Source: Melioribacter sp.
Lineage (GTDB): Bacteria; Bacteroidota; Ignavibacteria; Ignavibacteriales; Melioribacteraceae
DNA length: 64,000 nucleotides
NCBI GenBank assembly: GCA_023250955.1
Contig: JAHEZQ010000006.1
Location: 248,001-312,000 of the forward strand
Direction: 5' to 3'
Both the position numbers and the translations under genes were made by a program. Shown here piece after piece: positions 1 to 10,322 of this stretch. Every line of letters starts with the position of its first letter. The stretch's first letter is position 1. The notes under the pieces were generated by a model, which ran no database searches, was not told the origin of the DNA, and saw only the letters and a list, made by a program, of their open reading frames with translations.

Positions 1-1761
1 TTTCTGCGAGGCTATATTTGTCTGTTCAATAGTTGTACCCGGAGCTAATTCTAATGTTACTGCAAATTCTCCGCGGTCGGTTTGAGTCATAAACTCAGCT
101 CCAATAAACCCGAGAGGAATCAACGCAAATGTTGCTATAAAGGCTGCAATGGTTAACAGAGCAACTTTTATTCTATTTTTTAATGACCACTTTAATAGAA
201 CAACATAATTTTCTGTAAGCTGTTTAAATTTCTTTTCGAACCAGACTGCAAAACTTCCAAGCAATGTTCTTGAAGTAAGTCTTTCCAATTTTGCAAATCT
301 TGAAGCAAGCATTGGTGTAACAGTAAACGAAACGAACAAACTCATCAAAGTGGAAATCACTATTACAGCGGAGAACTCGCGTAAGATATTTCCAACCATT
401 CCGCCTACTAGAGTTAGCGGAAGAAAAACCGCTACATCAACAAATGTTATTGCAAGAGCGGCAAAACCGATTTCATTTCTACCGCGTAAAGCTGCAACTC
501 TACTCTCTTCTCCTTTTTCCAAATGGTGATAAATATTTTCCAGAACTACTATCGAGTCATCCACAAGAATCCCCACAACAAGAGAGAGTCCAAGTAAGGT
601 CATCAAGTTTAAAGTAAAACCAAACGCCCAAATAGCAATAAAGGTTGAAATTAGCGAGCATGGAATTGCAACAAGAACAATCAATGAATTTCTTATACTA
701 TGCAAGAACATTAGCATTACAATTGAAACTAACAAAACTGCAAGAGCCAAATCACTCTTTACAGCATCAGCAGCATCTATAGTAAACAGAGATCCGTCCT
801 GTGCAATTTCAAATTTTAGATTATTGTTTTTGTAAACGCTTTCTATTCTCTTAATTTCATTTCTTACAAGCTTTGAAACTTCAACAGAATTGGCATCGGT
901 TTGTTTCTGAAGAACAACACCTATCGTGTTGCGGAAATTTATCCGGGCAATATTTGTATAATCTTTTATTCCATCTTCAATTTCTGCAACCGCTGCAAGT
1001 TTTATCTCTCCGCCTGATCTTGATTCTCCTATTGTAAGATTTTTTAAATCCTCTACAGAAGTTAATTTACCTGCAATGCGAACAATAAACTGACCGTCTT
1101 TATCTTTAATCTTTCCGGTTGGAAAATCCAGATTGGCAGTTTTAATTACCTGTGTTACTTGCGGAATTGATAACCCATACGCACGTAATTTCTGCAAATC
1201 TAAATTGACTTTTATCTCGCGTTCTTCTCCGCCAACAAGTACAATCTGCCCTACTCCCGGTACGCGTGAAAGTAAAGGCTGAATTTTATCTTTGGCAAAT
1301 TGATAAAATTTCTTTGAATCCATATCTGCCGAAATACCCATTCTTAAAATGGGGATTTCATCTAATGCAAACTTAGAAATTGTTGGAGCTTTCGTGCCTG
1401 ACGGAAGTTGTGATGTAATTTGTCCAACTTTTCTTTGAGCATCCTGAAGTGAAAGATCCGTATTAGCTGATTGTAAAAGTTCTATAATAACAAACGATAC
1501 TCCTTCAGAAGATGAGGAACGTACATCCGATACTTTATCCATTCCTGAAACAGCATCTTCAATAGGTTTGGTAACACCGGTTTCAACTTCATTGGGAGAT
1601 GCACCGGGATAAATAGTTGTAATCGTAATAACCGGCGCGGAAATTTTCGGCAGCAATTCATACTTAAGCTGACGGAAGGCAAACAGTCCCAATACAATCA
1701 AAGCAGAGAATACAATGATTACAAGTGACGGCCGTTTTATTGATAATTCTGTAATTGTCAT
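1..1761 (-). CDS. RND (AcrB/HAE1-like) efflux transporter, C-terminus truncated by the window edge
   Basis: Reverse-strand frame open from ATG at 1761 to the window edge (about 587 codons): MTITELSIKRPSLVIIVFSALIVLG...YPGASPNEVE...GLSLVVGILVDDSIVVLENIYHHLEKG. Absent from the ORF track because it has no stop inside the window. Confidence 0.93.
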   Translation of the reverse strand, partial: MTITELSIKRPSLVIIVFSALIVLGLFAFRQLKYELLPKISAPVITITTIYPGASPNEVETGVTKPIEDAVSGMDKVSDVRSSSSEGVSFVIIELLQSANTDLSLQDAQRKVGQITSQLPSGTKAPTISKFALDEIPILRMGISADMDSKKFYQFAKDKIQPLLSRVPGVGQIVLVGGEEREIKVNLDLQKLRAYGLSIPQVTQVIKTANLDFPTGKIKDKDGQFIVRIAGKLTSVEDLKNLTIGESRSGGEIKLAAVAEIEDGIKDYTNIARINFRNTIGVVLQKQTDANSVEVSKLVRNEIKRIESVYKNNNLKFEIAQDGSLFTIDAADAVKSDLALAVLLVSIVMLMFLHSIRNSLIVLVAIPCSLISTFIAIWAFGFTLNLMTLLGLSLVVGILVDDSIVVLENIYHHLEKGEESRVAALRGRNEIGFAALAITFVDVAVFLPLTLVGGMVGNILREFSAVIVISTLMSLFVSFTVTPMLASRFAKLERLTSRTLLGSFAVWFEKKFKQLTENYVVLLKWSLKNRIKVALLTIAAFIATFALIPLGFIGAEFMTQTDRGEFAVTLELAPGTTIEQTNIASQK

Positions 1762-1775
1762 TTTTAAAATCCTTT

Positions 1776-2837
1776 TTACTTATTGAGAATCTCAACTTTT
1801 AAATTGTCCACTAAATTATTTTGTCCATTCACAACAATCGTTTCGCCTTCCATTAATCCCTGCAATACTTGAATATAAATTCCTGATTGATTTCCTACAG
1901 TTAAGCTGCGGAGTTTTGCAATTCCGTTTTCAACAACAAATACTTGAGGCTCTTTCACGCTTCCAACTAACGACTCGCGCGGAATTACAATTATGTCTCT
2001 ATTTTTTAATGAAGTAAATTCAACACGTGCAAACATACCGGCTTTTAACGGATGAGTACTTTCATTATTTATTGTAATCTCTATAGGATAAGTGTGCGAT
2101 TCATCGCCTTTAGAACTTATGGATTCGATTCTTCCCTTATAAATTACACCAGGATAGATATCAACTGTAACTGAAACTAGATCTCCTGCTTTTATAAGAA
2201 AGGCATCCCGTTCGGCAAGATTAAGTTTTACTTTTAATCTACCGATATCAACAACGTTAGCAACAAGAGTAGCTTGAGGTGCGCCTTGAACCATAGAACC
2301 TATATCAACGTAACGCGCTGATACATAACCGGAAATTGGAGTTTTAATGTGTGTGTCTTCAAGTTGTCTTTTTGCTACAATATATTGAGCTTCGGCCATT
2401 GCAGCACCAAGTTTAGCCTGATCTAATTGAGAATCGGAAACTGATTTTTGCTGATATAGAGTTTTAAATCTTTCATAATCTTTTTTTGCTTTTTCATAAT
2501 TTGCCTCAGCACTCATAAAAGCGGCCTTCTTTAATTCATCATCAACTTGAAAAAGAACCGAGCCGGCTTGTTTATAATCGCCCACTTTGGTAAACACTGC
2601 TGTTATTTTTCCGGCAGCTTCCGAAATAATATTAACATCATTGTTGGCGGTAATATTTCCAACAAGCGATAAAGTTTCTGAAAGATCTTTCTTTGCAACT
2701 TTATCAACTGAGACGTAATAAACATCTTTTATCCCACCGGCCGTCGTTGCGGCCATTTTTCTTTTGTTCACAAATAGTATGGCAACTATAATTACAAGAA
2801 TCACAATCACCGAAACTATTACTTTCCATTTCTTCAT
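1776..2837 (-). CDS. RND efflux periplasmic adaptor (membrane fusion protein, HlyD family)
   Basis: N-terminal TM, HlyD_D23-like GKITAVFTKVGDYKQAGSVLFQVD and coiled coil; adjacent to RND pump and TolC. Confidence 0.92.
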   Translation of the reverse strand: MKKWKVIVSVIVILVIIVAILFVNKRKMAATTAGGIKDVYYVSVDKVAKKDLSETLSLVGNITANNDVNIISEAAGKITAVFTKVGDYKQAGSVLFQVDDELKKAAFMSAEANYEKAKKDYERFKTLYQQKSVSDSQLDQAKLGAAMAEAQYIVAKRQLEDTHIKTPISGYVSARYVDIGSMVQGAPQATLVANVVDIGRLKVKLNLAERDAFLIKAGDLVSVTVDIYPGVIYKGRIESISSKGDESHTYPIEITINNESTHPLKAGMFARVEFTSLKNRDIIVIPRESLVGSVKEPQVFVVENGIAKLRSLTVGNQSGIYIQVLQGLMEGETIVVNGQNNLVDNLKVEILNK

Positions 2838-2864
2838 GATTTATATCTCCAAATAATTAATTTT

Positions 2865-4190
2865 TTATTTACCGATTGATTTTTCAAGTCTAGCTTTGGA
2901 CAATTCATAATCAACTACAGCTGTAGTATTATTTATCTTGGAACCGATTAACGCTGTTTCTGCATCAACCAATTCAGTTGTTGTAGCCAAACCATTTTTG
3001 AATCTATCGTTCGTTACTCTAACATTTTCCGTGGCCTGTTTAACCGAAAGCTCGGCAATTTCAATTTTTCTTTTGGCTTGACTAAAGCTCAAATAATTTT
3101 GAGTTACTTCCAGAGTAATTCCATCTTTAATCATTCCCATTGCATCAACGGCCTGAGAGAGTTGCGCCTCTGCTTGATCAGTTTGATGTTGTGTTGTAAG
3201 CCAATCCCACACATTCAGACTTAGGTTCACTCCAACATCCCATGTTGCATCGAATTGATCTTTAGAAGGCTGTATTCTTTGGTTAGGACGAGAGTAATAG
3301 TAATTTCCGATGACACTTACCTGCGGATACCATGAGGATTTTGCAAGTGTAACTCCAGATTCACTCGCTTTAACTCTCAAATCTGCAGCTTTTATCTCTG
3401 ATCTTTTTGTAATTGCGTCGCCGATCAGTTTGTTTAATTCATCAAACTGTGCGGAGCTCATATTAGCAGATGACAAAATTTCTATCTTAGCTTCAAGCGA
3501 GATACCAAGAGTATTACACAAAGCAACTGCTGCCAGCTTTACTGAATTTTCTGCATCAATTTGTTGGAATAAAGTATTTGAAAGCTGAACCTCGATCTTC
3601 AGAATATCATTTGTTGTCATCATTCCAACTTTCTCAAGATTTTTTGCATCGGTAACGTGGGCATTGATTTGGTCAACTGTTTCATCCATTACTTTCTTAA
3701 ACTGAGTTGCTTTAAACAATCCCCAGTAAGCATTTTTAATATTAAAAATCAATTCGCTCTTATCTTTATTATAATCTTCACTTACAGCATTTGAAAGCTG
3801 TTCGTTCATTTCTGAATTACCCAGCAATCTGAATCCAGTAAAGATTGGTTGAAATAGAGTAAGCTGCGCTGAATAGTTATCAAGAATAACTTGTGAAATA
3901 TTAAATGTACCCATTCCCGGTATAGTAACGGAAAAAGGATCAATCGGGCTTAGTCTTCTGTAACCGGAGCTTAGCTTCAAAGAAGGAAGCCGCATTGCAT
4001 TAACTTCTCTCACTTTTGCTTCGGCATTCTTTACTTTCATAAGAGAAGAGTGAAGCAATTTACTATTCTGTAAGCCGATTTCTATTGCTTGTTCAATTGT
4101 AAGAGAAAGTTTTTCTTGAGCATTAATTTTAAAATTGAACAATAGCAAAACGGCAATCCCAAAAATTACATTACGTTTAGATCTGTACAT
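2865..4190 (-). CDS. TolC-like outer membrane efflux protein
   Basis: Signal peptide; TolC repeats (LTIEQAIEIGLQNSKLL..., LFQPIFTGFRLLGNSEM). Confidence 0.92.
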   Translation of the reverse strand: MYRSKRNVIFGIAVLLLFNFKINAQEKLSLTIEQAIEIGLQNSKLLHSSLMKVKNAEAKVREVNAMRLPSLKLSSGYRRLSPIDPFSVTIPGMGTFNISQVILDNYSAQLTLFQPIFTGFRLLGNSEMNEQLSNAVSEDYNKDKSELIFNIKNAYWGLFKATQFKKVMDETVDQINAHVTDAKNLEKVGMMTTNDILKIEVQLSNTLFQQIDAENSVKLAAVALCNTLGISLEAKIEILSSANMSSAQFDELNKLIGDAITKRSEIKAADLRVKASESGVTLAKSSWYPQVSVIGNYYYSRPNQRIQPSKDQFDATWDVGVNLSLNVWDWLTTQHQTDQAEAQLSQAVDAMGMIKDGITLEVTQNYLSFSQAKRKIEIAELSVKQATENVRVTNDRFKNGLATTTELVDAETALIGSKINNTTAVVDYELSKARLEKSIGK

Positions 4191-4215
4191 ATTATTGATT
4201 CTCCATAATTATCTT

Positions 4216-4830
4216 TTATTGAATTTTATTTTTGAATTTTTTCCTGCCTTCAGAGGTAAAAATCCCTTCAAAAAGAACTCTAACAATTATTTTGTATGCT
4301 TCGTCGGCAGTGACTGGTAATTGCGAAAGTGTTTCCAAATTCAGCATGCTGTGGACTGCAGAGAAATAAAGCAAGGTCACTACTTCGCTATTAATATCAT
4401 CTCTAAAGATTCCGCTTTTAACTCCTTGATTTATTAATCTTGTAAAACAATCGTGAGCATTTTTCTTGCGGAACTCCTGAATCTCTTTCCAAACTTCCGG
4501 TTGGTTTTTTACAAGGTCTTGAACAATCGGATTTGATAACCGGGAAAAATGAGAAACTACAAACGCCATAAAATTCTGAAGTTTTGTAATAAATTCTGTT
4601 TCTTTGTCTTCAATCAAATTATCAACATATGTTTCTATTTCACATTTAGCGCTGTTAACAATTTCTTTTAAGATATGCTCTTTGTTAGAGAAATGTTTAT
4701 ACAAAGTTTTTTTGCTGATTCCAAGATCAGCAGCAATTTCTTCCATAGTTACTTTTGAGTAACCGAATTTATAAAACATCTCTTTAGTTGTCTGAAGAAT
4801 TCTTTCTTTTATTTCTATATCTCGAGTCAT
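4216..4830 (-). CDS. TetR/AcrR family transcriptional regulator
   Basis: N-terminal HTH KERILQTTKEMFYKFGYSKVTMEEIAADLGISKKTLYKHFSNKEHIL; first gene of the efflux operon. Confidence 0.92.
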   Translation of the reverse strand: MTRDIEIKERILQTTKEMFYKFGYSKVTMEEIAADLGISKKTLYKHFSNKEHILKEIVNSAKCEIETYVDNLIEDKETEFITKLQNFMAFVVSHFSRLSNPIVQDLVKNQPEVWKEIQEFRKKNAHDCFTRLINQGVKSGIFRDDINSEVVTLLYFSAVHSMLNLETLSQLPVTADEAYKIIVRVLFEGIFTSEGRKKFKNKIQ

Positions 4831-4901
4831 TTTTTCTCTATTTATTGCCTATGTTCAAAATACCATTTGTCCAATAACGACTCCGATGGAAACATTTATT
4901 G

Positions 4902-4924
4902 TATAAGTCGTTTCCAAACTTATA
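4902..4924. promoter_or_regulatory. Candidate operator palindrome upstream of tetR
   Basis: TATAAGT-cgtttccaa-ACTTATA, perfect 7-bp arms, within 100 bp upstream of the TetR start. Confidence 0.35.
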
Positions 4925-4964
4925 AAAGTTCCGTTTAATAAAAAAATATTTGTAGTAAAAAAGA

Positions 4965-4991
4965 AGCCCAACCTTGTAAAAAAGTTGGGCT
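4965..4991 (-). terminator. Rho-independent terminator-like hairpin
   Basis: AGCCCAAC...GTTGGGCT, followed on the minus strand by a T-rich tract; just downstream of the 5014..7071 CDS. Confidence 0.75.
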
Positions 4992-5013
4992 ATTAATGAT
5001 TGGCTAAAATGTT

Positions 5014-7071
5014 TTATTTTACTTCAAAAAGTGAATCACTTGGGTTTGTATTCACTTCAACAGAACTAGTTATTAAGTCAAGTGTTCCGTTTGGTGTACC
5101 TACGCTCATTTTAAATGCATACTTAACTCCTTGCACATCGCGGTAATCGTCAAAATCAACCGTTTGAACACCACCACCTTGTTCGGAAGTTTGTCTTAAA
5201 AGTAGTCCGGTATTTACATCATAATAATTTGTATTTTTTTTGCCTGAGGGATATGTAAACAAAACTCTGTAACCGTCTTTGTTATTGATCGTCTCCATTC
5301 CGGTTAATTCATATTTAATTCCTTTCTCTTTGTAATCTAACATTGAGTAAAGAGAACCCAACTTCATTTGTTCGGTTTGTTCGGGCGGCATAGCTTGTTC
5401 CTGTCCCATAGCACTCATTTTTCCTTTCTCGCCGTCAAACACCATAGACTGTTGTCCAACTCCAAAATCTACCAGTTGATAAAATTTATTCGGCGATTTC
5501 TGAATTTGCGTCATTGTAATGTTCATACCCTGCATTGCACCTGACATCTTGGTTGTTCTGTCTTTCACCTTCATAATATTTTCTTTACCGCCGATTGCCT
5601 CTACATATTTGTTCAATACTTGATCTACTGTAACTCCTTCTGGTACTTTCTTTACATTTGGATCAACCTTTTCACCAAACACATCATAGTAATCAATTTT
5701 TCCACTGACACTAAATTTGGAAAGGTTCTTGGCGACCTCTTCGCTACTTCCAACAACAAAAACAATTGCATTATTCGGTTTGATATATTTCTTAGCAATC
5801 ATCTGAACATCATCTGCAGTAACTTTATTTAGATTCTTCAAATAATTTTTGTAGTAATCTTTTGGTAAATTATAGAGGGCTGTATTAATAGCAAAACTTG
5901 CAATTGTTGCCGGTTGTTCTAAACTACGTATAAAATTTCCGGATAATAAATTTTTTGCACTCTGAAGTTCTTTTTCCGTGACTTTCTCATTTCTAATTTT
6001 TTTCATCTCGTTGAATATTTCTGTAACAGCGCTATCTGTAACAACATTTCTAACTTTTGCTGATGCACTGAAGCTTCCAACCAGTTTATCAGGATTCAAG
6101 CTTGAATAAGCACCGTAGGTATAAGCTTTACTTTCTCTAAGATTCATAAATAGTCTGGAAGTTGCGCTTCCGCCAAGAATTAAATTTGCCACTTTTGCTT
6201 TCATTGCATCTTCGCTTCCAATTGCTAAATCAACTGGATAACAGATTGATATTACTGATTGAACTGAATTTGATCTATCAACTAAAGCAACTTTATTAAC
6301 GATCGGTGCTTTAGGATTAGTAAATGTGTTTTTAGGAACATCTTTTTTCTCCCACTTGCTAAGATATTTTTCCACTAGCGATTTAGCTTTCGCTTTGTTG
6401 ATGTCGCCAACAATTGCCAAGTAAGAAATATTAGGTCTAAAATATGTTTCATAATATTTTTTGCACATATCAAGTGTTACTGATTTAACACTTTCTTCTG
6501 TTTCAAATTCTCCATAAGGATGTTCTTTACCAAATACTAATGTCTTTTCAACACGGTCAGAAATTGCATCAGGATCATCTTTTGAATAAGCTAATCCCGA
6601 TAAAGCTTCTTTGGTAATCTTATCAAGTTCTTCTTGCTTAAAGTCTGGATTCAAAATTACGTCAGCCATTATATTCATGATCTTATCAGTGTATTTTGAT
6701 AATCCCGAAGTAAAAACGCTTGTCGAAGATGTATTAAAATCTGCACCGAGAAAATCAATTTCTTGCTCAAATTTGTCTTTGGGCCTGTTCTTAGTCCCCT
6801 TGCGTAGCAACTCACCCGCAGCAGTTGTATATCCCGCGTTCTTACCTTCAACTATTGGGTCCCGATCAAGGACAAGACTGAATGTAACTTTAGGAAGTTT
6901 ATGATTTTCAACTACAAATACTTTAAGGCCATTTGGTAACACAAAAGATTCTGCATTGCCTATTTTAACTTCCGGTGCTGGTCCGGCTTGCGGAAATTTT
7001 GTTCTATCAACTTGAGCAAAAGATAGTGCTGTAATGCTCAAGAATAAAAATAATATCAGAATACGTTTCAT
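5014..7071 (-). CDS. M16 family peptidase-like protein, apparently non-catalytic, with C-terminal LolA-like/outer-membrane lipoprotein-sorting-type domain
   Basis: M16 core without HxxEH (GYTTAAGELLRKGTKN at the equivalent position); C-terminal extension YVEAIGGKENIMKVKDRTTKMSGAM... Confidence 0.85.
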   Translation of the reverse strand: MKRILILFLFLSITALSFAQVDRTKFPQAGPAPEVKIGNAESFVLPNGLKVFVVENHKLPKVTFSLVLDRDPIVEGKNAGYTTAAGELLRKGTKNRPKDKFEQEIDFLGADFNTSSTSVFTSGLSKYTDKIMNIMADVILNPDFKQEELDKITKEALSGLAYSKDDPDAISDRVEKTLVFGKEHPYGEFETEESVKSVTLDMCKKYYETYFRPNISYLAIVGDINKAKAKSLVEKYLSKWEKKDVPKNTFTNPKAPIVNKVALVDRSNSVQSVISICYPVDLAIGSEDAMKAKVANLILGGSATSRLFMNLRESKAYTYGAYSSLNPDKLVGSFSASAKVRNVVTDSAVTEIFNEMKKIRNEKVTEKELQSAKNLLSGNFIRSLEQPATIASFAINTALYNLPKDYYKNYLKNLNKVTADDVQMIAKKYIKPNNAIVFVVGSSEEVAKNLSKFSVSGKIDYYDVFGEKVDPNVKKVPEGVTVDQVLNKYVEAIGGKENIMKVKDRTTKMSGAMQGMNITMTQIQKSPNKFYQLVDFGVGQQSMVFDGEKGKMSAMGQEQAMPPEQTEQMKLGSLYSMLDYKEKGIKYELTGMETINNKDGYRVLFTYPSGKKNTNYYDVNTGLLLRQTSEQGGGVQTVDFDDYRDVQGVKYAFKMSVGTPNGTLDLITSSVEVNTNPSDSLFEVK

Positions 7072-7130
7072 TTTAACTCCATTATATTTTCAAATTTTTA
7101 ATTGACTCAGTACTATTTAGAAAAACAGTC

Positions 7131-8456
7131 TTATTTCTTTTCCATTGATTTAGGTAAATAGTAAAGAACGACTCTATTTTCTTTCGTTAAATATTTATTG
7201 GCAACTCGTTTCAAATCTTCGCGTGTAACTTTCATAAAGCGTTGAATTTCCGTATTAATAAGATTTGGATCGCCAAAGTAAACTGAATAATTAGCAAGAC
7301 TTTCTCCGATCCCTGCGACAGTTGAATATCTAGTTATAAAACTACTTTCAATTTGATTTTTTACTTTTTGAAATTCTGTCTCACTAACTAAATCTTTTTT
7401 TACTTTTTCAATTTCATTATCAATTGCAGTTTCCAAATCCTCTGCTTTACCGCCAACATTACATAAGCCAAAAGTTATGAATAGGCCAGGGTTTTCAAGA
7501 GCAAAAGGAACTGATGCTACTTGTAATGCTTTTTGTTGTTTGTCTTTAATTTCCTTTGTTAGTCTTGAACTTTCTCCACCGGATAAAAGAGTAGTAAGCA
7601 TACTTAATGCGTAATAATCCGGGGTGCCTTGTGCCGGCATGTGATAAGCTTGCGCTACTAACTGAAGTTGAACTTTATCATAAACTATTTCCCTAACTTC
7701 TGCAGTTTTCATTGGCTCAACTTCTGTTGGCCGGGTAATTTCTTCTTTCCCTTTAGAAATTTCACTAAAATATTTTTTTATCAATTCTTTTGTTTTGGAA
7801 ATGTCAATATCGCCGGCAATAGTTAAAGTAGCGTTATTCGGTACATAGAATTTTTTATAAAAAGAAATAAACTCATCAATTTTTGCTTGATCAATATATT
7901 GAGCAGAACCAATTGGCATCCATCTATACGGATGGACTTTGTAAGCGTTGCTGAAAATTTTCTCTACCAATGTTCCGTAAGGTCTGTTATCTAACGATTG
8001 TTTTCTTTCTTCTTTAACCACCTTACGTTGTGTTTCTACTCCCGTGCTGTCAATTTTTAATTGAAGCATCCTTTCCGATTCCATATATAAGCCAAGTTCA
8101 AGTTGATTTGATGGAAGAGTTTCAAAATAATATGTACGGTCAAAAGAAGTATTGGCATTTAAATTCCCTCCGGCAGACTCAATTATTTTCATATACTCGC
8201 CACGTTTAATATTCGGAGATCCCTCAAACATTAAATGTTCAAAGAAATGTGCAAAACCCGTTCTTGCAGGGTCTTCATTTTTACTACCAACATGATAGAG
8301 CACTGATACATTTACTATGGGATTTGTGTTATCCTGGTGTAAGATTACGCTTAACCCATTATCTAACTTATACTGTTGGAACTCAATCTTTTTGGCTTGT
8401 GCAGATAGACCGACAAATCCAATAAACATCATGATTATTACGAGTTTGCGTTTCAT
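7131..8456 (-). CDS. M16 family zinc metallopeptidase (catalytic)
   Basis: HFFEHLMFEG inverted zinc motif (HxxEH), signal peptide. Confidence 0.92.
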   Translation of the reverse strand: MKRKLVIIMMFIGFVGLSAQAKKIEFQQYKLDNGLSVILHQDNTNPIVNVSVLYHVGSKNEDPARTGFAHFFEHLMFEGSPNIKRGEYMKIIESAGGNLNANTSFDRTYYFETLPSNQLELGLYMESERMLQLKIDSTGVETQRKVVKEERKQSLDNRPYGTLVEKIFSNAYKVHPYRWMPIGSAQYIDQAKIDEFISFYKKFYVPNNATLTIAGDIDISKTKELIKKYFSEISKGKEEITRPTEVEPMKTAEVREIVYDKVQLQLVAQAYHMPAQGTPDYYALSMLTTLLSGGESSRLTKEIKDKQQKALQVASVPFALENPGLFITFGLCNVGGKAEDLETAIDNEIEKVKKDLVSETEFQKVKNQIESSFITRYSTVAGIGESLANYSVYFGDPNLINTEIQRFMKVTREDLKRVANKYLTKENRVVLYYLPKSMEKK

Positions 8457-8702
8457 TAAATCCGCTCCTTATAAATTATTAGAAATGATTTTCCTGGGGT
8501 AATTTGATGAGTCAATATTATGAAATTCTCTCTTTTTATGCGAATATTAAGACGGTCTTAATTTCTAAAAGTTATCCGTTTTCTAATTAATCTCATTTAA
8601 TGGATTAAAAATTTTACCAAAGTAACTGTATAAAAAATAGTATTTCAAATCACTATCAGATTTTATTATAATAGGTTTGATTTTGAAGGATAAATAATAG
8701 AT

Positions 8703-10289
8703 TTGAAGAGCTACCGTTTTATAATCTTTGTATTACAGCTTATATTAGTAAATATTCAGTTATACGGACTCACCTCATCAAGGTCTTTGCCGCCAGAGAT
8801 TTCATCCGGATCAGTTAATTTATATGAAAGTGACTCTAAAAAAATATCTCAACAACCTGATATTAATTATTCCATAGAACCATTTTACGATATTGATGCA
8901 TTCAGACTCATAGTTGTTCTTGAATTCTTAGGTGATCGATCGGGAGAAACAAAAATTATTTTACCGAATAATTTTGGAAGTAGTTCTGATATTAACGGAA
9001 TAAAATTTTTAAAACCTCTTTCATCAAATACATATATACAGGATAGCGACAAACCCGAAATAAAAATTGTAAAGTACTCGCCAAATACATCAGTAAGGAT
9101 TTATTATCAAGTTGAAGAAGTTCGTGATGGTGATCTTGAACTTGGCAATCAAAACATGGCAATCATCAATAAACAATATATTCATTTCTTTGGTGAAACA
9201 TTTTTTATAGTTCCTGCATGGGATTCCAGTATAGAATTAAATATTCGCATAGTATGGAATCATATGCCTTCAAACTGGAATATGGCAAACAGCTTTGGTA
9301 TTAATGAAAAATTTCAAGAGGTTAAACTGCCGTTGTGGAAATTTAAACGCTCTCTTTTTGCGGCTGGTGATTTTCGCATCATAAAAAAGATGATTGGAAG
9401 TAATCCTATTTATACAGCTATACGAGATTCCTGGAAATTTTCCGACGACCAATTCGCTGACCTATATTCTACCATAACAAAAACAGAAAGAGACTTTTGG
9501 AACGATAACAATTTTCCGTTTTTCTTAATTACTATACTACCGTTATCAGGAAGTAATGATCAAACAGGAACAGGCAGGACAAATTCTTACGCACTTTTCT
9601 TATCTAAGAACCGAACAATTGATATAAGGATGAAACGGTTACTTGCTCACGAGATTTTTCATATTTGGATTGGTGACAAAATTCAATTTGCTGATCCGGA
9701 ACAGCTTGTCTATTGGTTCAAAGAAGGATTTACGGATTATTATTCTGAACTATTGCTCCTCCGTTCAAAATTAATTTCATTAGAAGAATATGTTGATCAA
9801 TACAATGTAATTCTCGAAACTTATTTCACCTCTCCTATGAGATATGAAAAGAATGAACGCCTCATCAACGAGTTTTGGAATGATAAAAATTTAACACGAT
9901 TACCATATCAGCGCGGAAGAATTTTTGCACAAAATCTTAATTGTACAATTCTGAAAAATTCTAATTGGAAAAAATCTCTCGATGATTTTATGCGCGATTT
10001 AATTTCCCGCTGCCTAAATGAATCTTTAGTTATCTCTAATGGGAGTTTAAGTGCATTGATAAGATATTATGCAGGAGATCAAATTCTTTCCGATATAATG
10101 CGCACTCTTAATTCCGGGGCAGTTCTAAAAACTATTCCCGAAGCACTCGGTCCCTGTTTTAAGATGGATATTGATTCAAAGAAAAAATTAATCATCTTCG
10201 GCGAGCAATATGACATCCCATCATATCAACTGAAAAATGAGAATCAACAAGTTGATAAATCATGTCTCGATTGGTTTGGTGTAAATTAA
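8703..10289 (+). CDS. Secreted M1/M61-like metallopeptidase (gluzincin)
   Basis: HEIFH zinc motif followed by WFKEGFTDYYSE; probable TTG start; signal-like N-terminus. Confidence 0.7.
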   Translation: MKSYRFIIFVLQLILVNIQLYGLTSSRSLPPEISSGSVNLYESDSKKISQQPDINYSIEPFYDIDAFRLIVVLEFLGDRSGETKIILPNNFGSSSDINGIKFLKPLSSNTYIQDSDKPEIKIVKYSPNTSVRIYYQVEEVRDGDLELGNQNMAIINKQYIHFFGETFFIVPAWDSSIELNIRIVWNHMPSNWNMANSFGINEKFQEVKLPLWKFKRSLFAAGDFRIIKKMIGSNPIYTAIRDSWKFSDDQFADLYSTITKTERDFWNDNNFPFFLITILPLSGSNDQTGTGRTNSYALFLSKNRTIDIRMKRLLAHEIFHIWIGDKIQFADPEQLVYWFKEGFTDYYSELLLLRSKLISLEEYVDQYNVILETYFTSPMRYEKNERLINEFWNDKNLTRLPYQRGRIFAQNLNCTILKNSNWKKSLDDFMRDLISRCLNESLVISNGSLSALIRYYAGDQILSDIMRTLNSGAVLKTIPEALGPCFKMDIDSKKKLIIFGEQYDIPSYQLKNENQQVDKSCLDWFGVN

Positions 10290-10291
10290 AT

Positions 10292-10315
10292 AGAGACGTC
10301 ATTTATGACGTCTCT
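10292..10315. terminator. Bidirectional terminator-like palindrome
   Basis: AGAGACGTCAT-tt-ATGACGTCTCT between convergent genes; 11-bp perfect arms. Confidence 0.65.
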
Positions 10316-10322
10316 TAGCAAA

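Noticed and set aside
1482-1697. 71-aa minus-strand ORF MYWDCLPSVSL...
   Set aside because: Out-of-frame reading inside the RND transporter, whose true frame stays open to the window edge.
3310-3588. Plus-strand ORF antisense to tolC, and similar 60-130 aa antisense ORFs across the window (e.g. 6611-6904, 19958-20254, 25549-25950, 30696-30992)
   Set aside because: Each lies fully inside a well-supported gene on the opposite strand, with low-complexity or non-family sequence; treated as shadow ORFs.
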